NCBI GenBank assembly: GCA_019637635.1
Contig: JAHBVI010000025.1
Span: forward strand, 1 to 63,718
From: Anaerolineae bacterium
Lineage (GTDB): Bacteria; Chloroflexota; Anaerolineae; Promineifilales; Promineifilaceae
Reading direction: 5' to 3'
Length of the DNA: 63,718 nucleotides
In this document: positions 45,122-54,656 of the stretch, in pieces
Layout of the letters: every line of letters begins with the position of its first letter
Position numbering within the stretch: position 1 is the first letter of the stretch
The notes under the pieces: model-generated
What the model saw: the letters and a program-made list of their open reading frames with translations, nothing else
Databases searched by the model: none
Told to the model about the DNA's origin: nothing
Position numbers and translations under genes: made by a program

Positions 45122-45817
45122 ATGAAAATTCAACTAATTTTTATAGGAACGATAATTGCAACAGCATTGATTGGTTGTGGTAGCAAAGTGCCGCCGAATG
45201 AGAACCTGCCAGAAGGTATGGAGGGTGGGCTATGGATGTCCCCCACATCATATGGCGATGAGGTCAATCTGGTCTTTTTTAGAGACGGGGCGGTTGTGGA
45301 TGGTGATGGTGAAAAGGGCACATATGACTTAATGGCTGATGGTCAAATTATGTTTCAGTTTTCCGATTGGTCGGAGCAAATGGAAATTGCCCAGGCTAAA
45401 TCTGGGGATCGTATTGTGGCAAGTTCCGAAGAGATGGGGGATGTGCCACTTGACTTAGTGGTAAGAGATACCAATACGGCCGATTTGGAAGATAGCATCA
45501 TTGGCGAATGGTATCATGTGGATGAGCTGTTCTATTTTCCTCAAGAATATTTGGATGAGGTCAATCATTGGGTCATTGAGCGTGATGGCAAACTGACCTT
45601 GACGCCTGGTGCCGCGTGGGGTGAAGAGCCGATAGTCGGGAGTTATGAGTGGGTGGGTGATAAGCTGGTTCTGGATTTGGAAAGGGAAGGCACCCTTATT
45701 TTTACGGTTCTCAGTATTGGCGAACTGCTTTATTTACACCAAAGCGATGAAGACTACGGATTTTTCCTGGTGAGCGAGAAGGTAAAAGACATCCTATTTG
45801 CTGCGGATCCAGATTAG
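45122..45817 (+). CDS. Lipoprotein, paralogue 2
   Basis: A 231-aa lipoprotein from ATG 45122 (TTG 45107 is possible). Lipobox LIGC (Cys17) follows a hydrophobic signal. ENLPEGMEGGLW and repeated beta modules mirror the upstream gene, a tandem duplication. Function unknown. Confidence 0.65.
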   Translation: MKIQLIFIGTIIATALIGCGSKVPPNENLPEGMEGGLWMSPTSYGDEVNLVFFRDGAVVDGDGEKGTYDLMADGQIMFQFSDWSEQMEIAQAKSGDRIVASSEEMGDVPLDLVVRDTNTADLEDSIIGEWYHVDELFYFPQEYLDEVNHWVIERDGKLTLTPGAAWGEEPIVGSYEWVGDKLVLDLEREGTLIFTVLSIGELLYLHQSDEDYGFFLVSEKVKDILFAADPD

Positions 45818-45869
45818 CACATTGTTTGAGAACGGTTTATATGTGAGACAACCTGGAGGGATAGTTCAC

Positions 45870-47276
45870 ATGCAAACAAAAACCTGGGCCATGACTATCA
45901 TCTTGATTTTATTTTGTGCTGTCTCATCACCACCTATTAGTAGCAAGGCAACGACCACTCATTATACCCTCAAGACTATGCCTTATTGGAAGGCGTTGTT
46001 ATTAGTCTACAAAAATATAGACAGTGATTATACGGATAGCCAGGGTACAACGCAGCATCTCACTTACACTCTGTCTGAAACTGAAATAGCGGATGGTGTT
46101 TTTGCTTTCAGGCGATATGCCGCACTGGCCCATAATGGCTCTAATGCCGAAGCCTTCGTCCAATATGACATCATTTATGTTGACCGTCCGCTCACTACCT
46201 TAACCCTCTTGGGTGAAAACCTGTGGTGGCCCTCGCCAACGGATACTGAACCAGAATTGGATGCCTATATACCGCAAAATTATGATTCTGTTTTTGTCCT
46301 CTGGCCGCAAACCAACTTTGCTACCGGGCAACAAATCCCTTCCTATTGGGGATTGGGGATGGGGACAACCTCTTGGGCTAATGGGGCAACCTATGCCACT
46401 GTGGCCAATGCCGAATCCTGGGCCTGGACAACGCCTACCATTGGCGAACCGTGGCTGCATGAGTGGCTACATGGTGTCAGCCCTTTTTATGCAGACAGGG
46501 GATTTCCCATGCCGGCCGGGGATGCTGATGGCGGCGGCAGTCATGGCTATACCTGGGATCCGGCTACAGGTTGGATGGCATATTATAGAGATTTGATGAC
46601 GGGCAATGTTTTGGATAATAACCAGTTGACGGGGATCACGGCCGTTGCCTGGCAAGGTGGCTCGATATTGGGAAACAGAACACGCATTTTCGCCGACTAC
46701 TTTGACACAGATTCTCTGGGAAATTACCAGCAGGTTGGTGCCGTCAGTTGGGATGCCGCGAATGAGCGTGTGCAGATGAATAGCAATATCTCCACCGGTA
46801 ATAAAATCTATGCTCCAGTTTCATTCCAAAGAGATTTGATCGTGATTGGTCGTGTATATATCCCCCAGGCAGGCATTGGGCTGTACGATTCGGTCTCACT
46901 GGCATTAGGGGATGGGCAGTTGGGAAATGGACAGGTTGAATATTGGGGAACGTTAGCCTACGGGACGATATTGACAGAACGCAACACCATTTCGATCATG
47001 CGAAATGATAGTTGGGGAGAGTTATACCCCCTTACGCTCAATTCAGGCTGGTACACAGTCAAAATGGAGGTTCGTCAAGCCCCAGGCATCATTCGCCTGA
47101 AAGTATGGCCTGATAACGCCAATGAGCCAGATTGGCAACTATCACGTTCGCTCGACGCCGGATGGACAGTTGAAGATATGGGTTATCGCCATTTTGGTCT
47201 GGCACCAACTTTCGTGGATGACATTTACGCTTTGGAATCACCCTATCGGGTATACCTTCCCACAATCACCCGCTAA
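45870..47276 (+). CDS. Secreted protein with HEWLH metal motif and LPxI tail
   Basis: A 468-aa secreted protein from ATG 45870 (GGAGGG 9 nt upstream) with signal MQTKTWAMTIILILFCAVSS. The motif PWLHEWLHGVSPFYADRGF contains HExxH, typical of zinc metallopeptidases, but the gluzincin/metzincin class is not clear. The C-terminal half (about residue 280 on) is a beta-sandwich of the concanavalin/LamG kind. It ends in SPYRVYLPTITR, a LPxI-type tail shared with the next secreted protein and common, as I recall, in Chloroflexota secreted proteins. Confidence 0.7.
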   Translation: MQTKTWAMTIILILFCAVSSPPISSKATTTHYTLKTMPYWKALLLVYKNIDSDYTDSQGTTQHLTYTLSETEIADGVFAFRRYAALAHNGSNAEAFVQYDIIYVDRPLTTLTLLGENLWWPSPTDTEPELDAYIPQNYDSVFVLWPQTNFATGQQIPSYWGLGMGTTSWANGATYATVANAESWAWTTPTIGEPWLHEWLHGVSPFYADRGFPMPAGDADGGGSHGYTWDPATGWMAYYRDLMTGNVLDNNQLTGITAVAWQGGSILGNRTRIFADYFDTDSLGNYQQVGAVSWDAANERVQMNSNISTGNKIYAPVSFQRDLIVIGRVYIPQAGIGLYDSVSLALGDGQLGNGQVEYWGTLAYGTILTERNTISIMRNDSWGELYPLTLNSGWYTVKMEVRQAPGIIRLKVWPDNANEPDWQLSRSLDAGWTVEDMGYRHFGLAPTFVDDIYALESPYRVYLPTITR

Positions 47277-47441
47277 TTCATGGGGGTTAATGCGCAAGGT
47301 TTCGGTTTATTCGGCGTCCATCACCTGGGTATTGTAGATATAGGGCGGTTTCGGCCGTGATACCATCTGGTTTATTTCCGTTCATAACAAACTAACTGCC
47401 AGAAGGAAAGAAAGCTATGACAAATATAAACCTTATGGTAG

Positions 47442-47570
47442 GTGATTCTCTGGAAGGAACACTCTGGCCAGTCAGCATCTTTAGTCAAGCATCTGATCTT
47501 CCGGGTTATAGTAACGGCCGTTGCCATCGCCATCATCTTCGGCTTAGGACTACTACTTGGCTGGTGGTAG
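47442..47570 (+). CDS. Candidate 42-aa single-helix membrane protein
   Basis: GTG 47442 opens a frame ending at TAG 47568. The product has a charged N-terminus (VILWKEHSGQSASLVKHL) and one membrane helix (VIVTAVAIAIIFGLGLLLGW) ending WW*. A shared-frame alternative from ATG 47417 has a less protein-like composition. No strong ribosome site is seen; the ACGGCCGT octamer in it encodes Thr-Ala-Val in this frame, as in proven genes. Confidence 0.4.
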   Translation: MILWKEHSGQSASLVKHLIFRVIVTAVAIAIIFGLGLLLGWW

Positions 47571-47730
47571 TTGAGTTTATGGCTAACTAATTAGTAGAGT
47601 TCTGGTGTTGAAGTCTGTGAATGATAAATCTTAAGAACTGTAGCTTTCTGTTCACCACAATAAATCAACCCAAGTTTTTATGTCAAATCACTTTTCCAAC
47701 ACCAACCAGGTAATTGGAGGTTTATTTATA

Positions 47731-50700
47731 ATGAAGAAGTTTGCAAACACATATGCTCGAGGTAATGTTATTGGAAGTATTGTTTTTATCTCGATGTTAT
47801 TACTTCTTGTTTTAGTTGGGCATGGAGGACCAAATTCAGTACAAGAAATACAGGCACTACAGCAAGAGAATATCCTAAATGCAAATTTACCTTTTCAAGT
47901 AATGACTGAATCTAAATCACGCATTTCTGAGTGTGGCCCGCATGGGGGTTGCTACAATATCCCGTTACCGAATTGGGTATACCAACAACAAGGAAATGGC
48001 GATAATAGCCAAGCTAACAATTGTGGTCCAGCTAGTGTTGTTATGGCTGTGCGTTTTGCAACAAACCAACATGCATCATTGAGACCTGAAGAGGTTCGAC
48101 CTCATGGTTCTATGGGGGTGAGAAAAAACACGACTTTGGCACAACTCACCCAAGCATTAGATCATTATGGAGTTGCATACAGGCAAGTGTCTAATTTCGA
48201 TGATCTAGAGGCGGCTATTACTGAGAGACACAATATTGTAATCACACTTGTTAATATGAACGTGTTTCCTGCTACGAGCGATGACTTTAAAGCAAGTAAT
48301 TTTTATGGCACAAAATGTCCAGTAGCGGGCCGTTGTGTTGATCTGATACAACCAACCTGGTTAGGTCCAGTTCAAACAGTATTGTGGTCACAGACTCCAC
48401 CGCATGAACTAGCTAGTTCTGGAAGATTTAATGCTTACACTGGTAATCATTGGCTAGTGGCCAAGGGTGTAGTGTGGCAATTTGGGAAACGAATCGTGAC
48501 ATTTGATCCCAATGTATTTGGAACATACTCGGCGTACAATAAATATTGGTATGATAACCAAACTCCAAAAGGGAGAGACCGATCCTATTCAGCCGAATGG
48601 TTTAGAGAAGGTTTTGATCTGGCTTCCGGCGTAGGAATCGAAATCATCGGATCAGCCTATAATCTAGATGATAAGCCGACAGATCTAATGACTAATCCTA
48701 ATGTGCCACTGGATGCCACAATATCCACAGCCTCAGATGATATTTCCTTTATTGACCATGTAAATTATCCCCCAAATAGCAGTGTGCCTCTTGGGCAAAG
48801 TTTGGTAAAGAAGTGGCTAATAAGCAACATAGGGTTAACAGATCTAGAATATGAATATCACCTAGTCCAAGTTGAAGGGCCGCCACTTGTAACTTATGGT
48901 CCTGAAGCATTAGCTTATACCATATTCGAAGGGGATACATCGACCGTATCCATTCAAGTGTTTACTCCTTTTGAAACAGGCCATTACAACACATACTGGC
49001 AGTTTGAAGACTCGCATGGAAACAGATTTGGGGATTTGTTACCATTTGAGTTTGAGGTTGTTGATACACCTGTGCCAACAACAGATAACGCAACATTTGT
49101 AGCAGATGTCACTATCCCTGATGGCACCACGGTAATAGCGGGAGCAGCTTTGGGAAAAACGTGGCGCATGCGTAACAGTGGGGCATCAACCTGGGATGGT
49201 TATCAGTTGGTGTTTGTCAGTGGCAATCAAATGGGTGCGCCGAATGCGGTGGCGGTGCCGCATACCGCGCCGGGGCAAACGGCCGACATCAGCGTGAACC
49301 TGACGGCCCCAAATAGCGATGGTGAATACACCGGCTATTGGCGGCTGCGTAATCCGCAGGGCACGTTTTTTGGCCCCACCATCTGGGTGAAAATCAATGT
49401 AGGCACGGCCAGCAGTTATATTTCGGTCTTAACCACCGACCCGCCATCACCGGCCGATACCAACCAGGTAACCATCCATGCCCGCGCCGACAACTTCCCC
49501 AACTTCCGGGCCATGCGCCTGAAGATAGATGGGGATGTGGTGTATGAACTTGGCGCTCCGGAATTTTATTACAACTGGCAGACGGCTAACTATGCCCCCG
49601 GTGAACATTCCATCCTGGTTGAGGTAGCCAACTGGACCGATTTATCCTGGAACCACCCCGAAACACGCAGCATGACCTATGTGTTAACGGGTAACGGTGC
49701 GCCCACCAATCACGCCCCCTACCCGCCAACGCTTACCAGCCCGGCCGACTGGCATGTTTACTATTCCGGCAACACCGCCCAACTGTGCGCTCAGGACACC
49801 GGCGACCCGGACGGCGACCCTATCAGCCAGTATCAATTTGACATTTTTGAAAGCGCCCAGTTATGGAACAGCGGTTGGGTAAACAACAATTGCGTCACTA
49901 CCGGCGCACTTGGCCCCTACTCTTACCAATGGCGCGTCAAGGTGAGGGACGGCCAGGGAGCCGAGAGCGGCTGGAGCGATTCGCGGCACTTCACCCTCGT
50001 CAACCCCAATCTGACGATTACCGAACTCTATTTTGAACCGCAGGATGGCAACAGCGAAGCGGTAAAAATACGCGCCTGTACAGATGGGCAAGGCGGCGTG
50101 GGCATTACCATGCGCGTCAGCGTTAATGACGCCGCAGACGGCTCCGGCAACGGCGAGTGGCACATCCTCAAAGAGTTGGGCGTGCCCTGTTTTAATGCCG
50201 ATGACGCCCCTATCTGGTTCACGCTGCCATATGGAGATGGGCCGCATCGTGTCCGTGTCGAGGCTCACGGCAGCAGCACCGGCTGGGATGGCGCGGCCAT
50301 ACGGGAAGAGGTTTACACATTGTCCTACCGCCGGCCGCCGGGCAATGACCAGGTCGCGCCCAGGCCGGTGTCCGGCAATATCCAGGAGGCGGTCTACTTA
50401 AACAGCCGCACCATCTCCTTCCGCTGGGAACCAGCCTTACGCGCTACCAGCCAGACATTGCACGTCAGCACCAATCCCTCACCCAAGGACGATCCCAATC
50501 CTGTATTCCGGCAATCGTTTGCCTCATCCGTCACCGAACACCAGATCACGTTTAGCCAGGATTACCCCACCCTTTACTGGCAGGTGGAAGCCATTAACAA
50601 CGCCGGGGCCAGTGCTTCCGGTGACCAAAGATTTGGCATAGATAGAGCAGCGCCTGCCTGTAATATCGGCACACTACCGGACACAACGTTTGAAAATGTC

Positions 50701-52803
50701 TTTCAGGTTTCCTGGGCCACAAGTGATGGGTTGTCGGGCGTCAACACGGCCGATATCCAGTATCAGGATAGCCGGGAAGGTGAATGGCGTAACTGGCTGA
50801 TAGATACCCCCGCTGCCAAGACCTATGATTTGTTCTATGGTGAGGCTGGGCATGGTTACCAGTTCCGCTGCCGGGCGACCGATAACGCCAACAACCGCAG
50901 CGCCTATTCGTCGGCTTCAACCCAGATTCAAGTTGACCCCACCGCCCGCCCCTCTGAACCCTGGTGGGATGCGGCCTATGCCCAAAAACGGGCCATTCTG
51001 GCGCTCAATAACATGCCCGCCAGAAATATACCGGTGGGGTATCCCATTCATATCCATTTTGACGCGACAACGACGCCCACAGCCGCTGAAATTTACAACG
51101 GCTCGTTGTCTCCGGTGAAGTGCAATGATTTGCGGGTTGTGTATGACAATTCCATAGAACTGAACCGTCATATAGCCAGTTGCCAGAGTGACAGCATTGA
51201 TATCTGGTTCCCCTCGCAAACGGTAATCAACCCAGGCGCTACAGACGACACCTCTTACCGCCTCTACTACGCTAACGCCCTGGCCAGTAATCCCCCGGCC
51301 GATCAAACGGTAATCTGGCCGCCGCTGGTGGATGCCAATACCGTCGGCTTGTGGTATTTCTCGGAAGGCACTGGCTCAACTACGGTTGATCATTCCGGCA
51401 ATGGGAACAACGGTAACACAGGCATACTCACCTGGGTTGATGGGAAATTCGGCAATGCCCTGTCCAGCCCTTACGCTGGCCCAGGGCCAAATGGCGTGTT
51501 TGTACCCGGTAACTCTTCTTTGGGATCGCCAGTTTTTACGCTGGAGTTCTTTGCCAAACGATACACCATGCATCCTGAAGGGTATATTGCCGGTATGGGT
51601 ATGTCTGGCAACGGCCGTGAACGGATGCGCCTGATGATTGAAAGTCCCGGCAGAATCAAGTTCCAGATTGACCCAGAGCCAGGCGGCGCTTCAGATATCT
51701 GGGCGCAGTCAGGTTGTCTGGCCGACCTGGAATGGCATCATGTGGCTGTGACCTTTGATGGCGACCGCAGCGGGAGCATCTATTGCGATGGCGTTTTGGC
51801 CGGTTCCGGACTGTTTAACGAGAGCGGGATCAGCAATCTCAATTACGATCTGCATCTGGGCAGCGACTTCTCCGTGGGCACCCGATTCAATGGCGCCATT
51901 GACCAGGTAAGGTTGTCTAACATCGTGCGCACCTCCTTCCCGTATGCAGAAATGGCGCTCGTCACCAATGAACCAACGATAGCGGTGGGTGATGCCATCA
52001 CGCCGCCAACTGGCAACCAGCCTGATTTGGCTGTTATCAGCCTACGCAGTTATCCCAATCCAGAAGGGGGTATTCTGGTGGAGGCCGTCCTCAAGAATGA
52101 AGGCAATGTCCCCACCCAAAACGGCTTCTTTACTGACCTGTATTGGGATAATCGCCCCACCGGGCCTGGCGTCTACACCGATAGTCTGCATTTCTGGGTT
52201 AATTCACCGATTCAAGCCGGTGATATTGTCACCGTTACGACGGTAATTGACGATATATCGCTGCTCCCAACTAGAGGAACAAATAATCTGGAAGCTTTAC
52301 AAGAGTTGAACGGGATGATGTACGTTCAGGTAGATTCAACCGGCGCTGTGGGTGAAGCAAACAACACAAACAATATCTCGACTGAAGGAACTCAGGTCTG
52401 TATAGCCAGTGCCGATGTCTATGAAGGCGATAATAGCTGGCAGGAAGCTACCTTGTCTACCTGGGATAGTTCCCAACGGCACAACATTCATACCCTAAAC
52501 GATGAAGATTGGTTTGCCATCCAGGTCACAGCTAACCAGACCTACACCATCAAAACCATCAATCTGGCCTCCAGCGCCGATACCTATCTCTACCTGTATG
52601 ATACAGATGGAACCACCCTGTTGACCTCGAATGATGATTACAATGGCACTTTAGCGTCTCAAATTGAATGGTATGCCCCAACTACCGGTACTTACTATGT
52701 TCAGGCGAAACATTGGAATCCCAATGTAGGTGGCTGTAACACCGGATATACAGTCTTGTTTGGGCAGACAAAACTATTTTTACCAGTGATAGCCAGACCA
52801 TAA
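47731..52803 (+). CDS. Large secreted multidomain protein
   Basis: A 1690-aa exported protein from ATG 47731 (GGAGG 10 nt upstream). Domains in order: signal; papain/C39-like peptidase (Cys in NNCGPASVVMAVRF, His in YTGNHWLVAKGV); two NBR1/Ig-like domains (KTWRMRNSGASTWDGYQLVF); fibronectin-like modules; DUF2341 (KRAILALNNMPARNIPVG); LamG (DHSGNGNNGNTGILTW); CARDB (NQPDLAVISLRSYPNPEG); pre-peptidase C-terminal (DEDWFAIQVTANQTYTI). It ends in LFLPVIARP, the LPxI tail. Codon and base use change near 49200: the front is AT-rich, the rest GC-rich, suggesting domain shuffling. Probably a surface peptidase or adhesin. Confidence 0.8.
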   Translation: MKKFANTYARGNVIGSIVFISMLLLLVLVGHGGPNSVQEIQALQQENILNANLPFQVMTESKSRISECGPHGGCYNIPLPNWVYQQQGNGDNSQANNCGPASVVMAVRFATNQHASLRPEEVRPHGSMGVRKNTTLAQLTQALDHYGVAYRQVSNFDDLEAAITERHNIVITLVNMNVFPATSDDFKASNFYGTKCPVAGRCVDLIQPTWLGPVQTVLWSQTPPHELASSGRFNAYTGNHWLVAKGVVWQFGKRIVTFDPNVFGTYSAYNKYWYDNQTPKGRDRSYSAEWFREGFDLASGVGIEIIGSAYNLDDKPTDLMTNPNVPLDATISTASDDISFIDHVNYPPNSSVPLGQSLVKKWLISNIGLTDLEYEYHLVQVEGPPLVTYGPEALAYTIFEGDTSTVSIQVFTPFETGHYNTYWQFEDSHGNRFGDLLPFEFEVVDTPVPTTDNATFVADVTIPDGTTVIAGAALGKTWRMRNSGASTWDGYQLVFVSGNQMGAPNAVAVPHTAPGQTADISVNLTAPNSDGEYTGYWRLRNPQGTFFGPTIWVKINVGTASSYISVLTTDPPSPADTNQVTIHARADNFPNFRAMRLKIDGDVVYELGAPEFYYNWQTANYAPGEHSILVEVANWTDLSWNHPETRSMTYVLTGNGAPTNHAPYPPTLTSPADWHVYYSGNTAQLCAQDTGDPDGDPISQYQFDIFESAQLWNSGWVNNNCVTTGALGPYSYQWRVKVRDGQGAESGWSDSRHFTLVNPNLTITELYFEPQDGNSEAVKIRACTDGQGGVGITMRVSVNDAADGSGNGEWHILKELGVPCFNADDAPIWFTLPYGDGPHRVRVEAHGSSTGWDGAAIREEVYTLSYRRPPGNDQVAPRPVSGNIQEAVYLNSRTISFRWEPALRATSQTLHVSTNPSPKDDPNPVFRQSFASSVTEHQITFSQDYPTLYWQVEAINNAGASASGDQRFGIDRAAPACNIGTLPDTTFENVFQVSWATSDGLSGVNTADIQYQDSREGEWRNWLIDTPAAKTYDLFYGEAGHGYQFRCRATDNANNRSAYSSASTQIQVDPTARPSEPWWDAAYAQKRAILALNNMPARNIPVGYPIHIHFDATTTPTAAEIYNGSLSPVKCNDLRVVYDNSIELNRHIASCQSDSIDIWFPSQTVINPGATDDTSYRLYYANALASNPPADQTVIWPPLVDANTVGLWYFSEGTGSTTVDHSGNGNNGNTGILTWVDGKFGNALSSPYAGPGPNGVFVPGNSSLGSPVFTLEFFAKRYTMHPEGYIAGMGMSGNGRERMRLMIESPGRIKFQIDPEPGGASDIWAQSGCLADLEWHHVAVTFDGDRSGSIYCDGVLAGSGLFNESGISNLNYDLHLGSDFSVGTRFNGAIDQVRLSNIVRTSFPYAEMALVTNEPTIAVGDAITPPTGNQPDLAVISLRSYPNPEGGILVEAVLKNEGNVPTQNGFFTDLYWDNRPTGPGVYTDSLHFWVNSPIQAGDIVTVTTVIDDISLLPTRGTNNLEALQELNGMMYVQVDSTGAVGEANNTNNISTEGTQVCIASADVYEGDNSWQEATLSTWDSSQRHNIHTLNDEDWFAIQVTANQTYTIKTINLASSADTYLYLYDTDGTTLLTSNDDYNGTLASQIEWYAPTTGTYYVQAKHWNPNVGGCNTGYTVLFGQTKLFLPVIARP

Positions 52804-52851
52804 ACCCGCCGATCATAATCCAGTGGGCTTTGGGGTAGGTGGGGGAGTAGT

Positions 52852-52906
52852 GAACGGTAATCGGTGATCAATACACAGTCACCGATTACCGTTCACCGAT
52901 AACCAG
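52852..52906. repeat. Heptamer array, perfect hairpin
   Basis: GAACGGTAATCGGTGA pairs perfectly with TCACCGATTACCGTTC (16 bp, 11-nt loop), between convergent genes. Confidence 0.85.
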
Positions 52907-52908
52907 GA

Positions 52909-54117
52909 TTAATACGTTGGCAGTGAGCGGTCCACTTCTTTCGCCCAGCGGTTGATACCGCCGTCCAGGTTGTATAGTTTCTTGAAACCATGCTGTTTCA
53001 AGGTGCGAATCACATCGGCGCTGCGCGCCCCGCTGCGGCAGTAAACGACCATTTCACGGGCCGTATCCAGTTCACCCATATGCTCCACCACCTGCCCTTT
53101 GGGAATCAACACCGCGCCCAAATGTTCCAGATTGGAAATTTCCCATTCGTGGCGTTCGCGCACGTCCAACAGGAACAGGTCGTCCCCTTTGTCCAGGCGG
53201 GTCTGTAACTCTTTGGGGGTGATGGCGGTCACGGCCGTGCCATTTTCACTCGTCACATACATACTCCGGTCGTGCGCCGGCATCCCGCAGAACTGTTCGT
53301 AATCAATCAACTCCGTAATGGTCGGGTTTTCGCTGCACACCGGGCAGTTCGGGTTTTTGCGCAGCCGCACCTGGTCAAACTCCATATTCAGCGCATCATA
53401 CAGCAGCAAACGGCCGATCAGCGGTTCGCCTTCGCCTAAAATCAACTTCACCGCTTCCGTGGCCTGAATAGCGCCAATCGTGCCCGGCAAAATACCCAAC
53501 ACGCCCCCTTCGGCACAGCTAGGTACCAGACCCGGCGGCGGCGGCTCCGGGAAGAGGCAGCGGTAACACGGCCCCTCTTGGGCATAAAATACCGATGCCT
53601 GCCCCTCAAAGCGGAAGATGCTGCCGTACACATTGGGTTTGCCCAACAGCACACAGGCGTCATTGGTCAGATAGCGGGTAGGGAAATTGTCGGTGCCGTC
53701 AATGATGATGTCATACGGCGCAAACAGTTCCAACGCATTTTCGGAGGTCAACGGCACTTCGTAGGTGTCCACTTGAATGTGTGGATTGATGTCCAGGATA
53801 CGATCTCTGGCGCTGTCTAGTTTGGGGCGGCCCACGTCTTTGGTGCCATGAATGATCTGCCGCTGCAAATTGGTGTAGTCCACAATGTCGTAGTCCACCA
53901 GGCCAATGCGGCCTACACCCGCCGCTGCCAGGTACATAGCCAGCGGCGACCCCAAGCCGCCCGCGCCAATCAACAGGACGCTGGCGGCTTTCAATTTTTT
54001 CTGCCCGGCCATACCTACTTCGGGCATGATCAGGTGGCGGCTGTACCGCTGCACTTCTTCGTGGGAAAGGGTGATATTGGCGATGGCCGCCGGGTTTATC
54101 AGGTTTTTGCTGCTCAT
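52909..54117 (-). CDS. moeZ: ThiF/MoeB-type adenylyltransferase with rhodanese domain
   Basis: A 402-aa protein of MoeZ type. The ThiF domain (about 15-270) has LLIGAGGLGSPLAMYLAAAG (ATP site), the Asp in IDGTDNFPTR and zinc Cys pairs (YRCLFP; NCPVC). It should adenylate a ubiquitin-like sulfur carrier's GlyGly tail. The C-terminal rhodanese domain (about 300-400) has the persulfide Cys in VVYCRSGARSADV. ATG overlaps the upstream thioredoxin stop. Neighbours cysO and mec point to CysO as the substrate, as in mycobacteria. Confidence 0.9.
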   Translation of the reverse strand: MSSKNLINPAAIANITLSHEEVQRYSRHLIMPEVGMAGQKKLKAASVLLIGAGGLGSPLAMYLAAAGVGRIGLVDYDIVDYTNLQRQIIHGTKDVGRPKLDSARDRILDINPHIQVDTYEVPLTSENALELFAPYDIIIDGTDNFPTRYLTNDACVLLGKPNVYGSIFRFEGQASVFYAQEGPCYRCLFPEPPPPGLVPSCAEGGVLGILPGTIGAIQATEAVKLILGEGEPLIGRLLLYDALNMEFDQVRLRKNPNCPVCSENPTITELIDYEQFCGMPAHDRSMYVTSENGTAVTAITPKELQTRLDKGDDLFLLDVRERHEWEISNLEHLGAVLIPKGQVVEHMGELDTAREMVVYCRSGARSADVIRTLKQHGFKKLYNLDGGINRWAKEVDRSLPTY

Positions 54118-54572
54118 GGTTGCTCCATAGGTGAGATTGGAGATTGGAGATTAGAGATTTGGGTCTTCTCAATCTCCAATCTCCAATCTCCAATCTCCAT
54201 TAGATTTGCCAGTTGTCGTGTCAATTTAGCCGCATTGGTCAGCCCATAGTTCACTTCCCGCACCTGGCCCAGGGCGTCCACCAGGATGGTGGTGGGCAGG
54301 GTGAAGACGTGGTATTGGCTGGCCTTTTCCGGTTCTTGTTCGGCGTCAATTTTGTGGATGGATATACGGCCGTGCCACTCCCCATCCACCTGCTCCAGAT
54401 ACCGCGCCTGGGCCGGGCAGGCCGCGCAACTGGCGCTGCCAAAATAGAGGATGGTCGGCAAACCAGTGGCCGCCGACGGCCCCATTTGCCGCACATGCTG
54501 CCGTTTGAGGAGGTAGTACACGGCCGTGACCACCGCAATCAGTAGTAATGTGAAAATGAGTCGCTCTGTCAT
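54114..54572 (-). CDS. Thioredoxin-like protein with heptamer-encoded tail
   Basis: A 152-aa protein with an N-terminal membrane helix (RLIFTLLLIAVVTAVYYLL) and a thioredoxin fold with active site GSASCAACPAQARYLEQ (CxxC). It may deliver reducing power or sulfur for the CysO pathway. Its last ~30 residues (MEIGDWRLEIEKTQISNLQ...) are encoded by a heptamer array (54130-54200) and read like repeat-derived sequence. The stop overlaps moeZ's ATG. Confidence 0.85.
   Translation of the reverse strand: MTERLIFTLLLIAVVTAVYYLLKRQHVRQMGPSAATGLPTILYFGSASCAACPAQARYLEQVDGEWHGRISIHKIDAEQEPEKASQYHVFTLPTTILVDALGQVREVNYGLTNAAKLTRQLANLMEIGDWRLEIEKTQISNLQSPISPMEQP
54130..54200. repeat. Heptamer array inside the thioredoxin gene 3' end
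   Basis: GAGATTG/GAGATTA units and inverted AATCTCC units form both arms of a hairpin. The frame stays open through it, adding about 25 codons. Confidence 0.85.
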
Positions 54573-54573
54573 G

Positions 54574-54656
54574 GTCGGTAATCGGTAATCGGTTATCAGT
54601 AATCGGTAATCGGGTCACTCTTCACCGATTACCGTTTACCGTTCACCGATTACCGG
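54574..54656. repeat. Heptamer array of the CGGTAAT type
   Basis: CGGTAAT units on one arm and ATTACCG units on the other. It supplies the TAA of the DUF4395 gene and lies before the thioredoxin start. Confidence 0.85.

Noticed and set aside
47417..47590. 57-codon frame from ATG 47417
   Set aside because: The His/Arg/Thr-rich C-terminus looks non-coding, and the overlapping frame from GTG 47442 gives a clean membrane helix.
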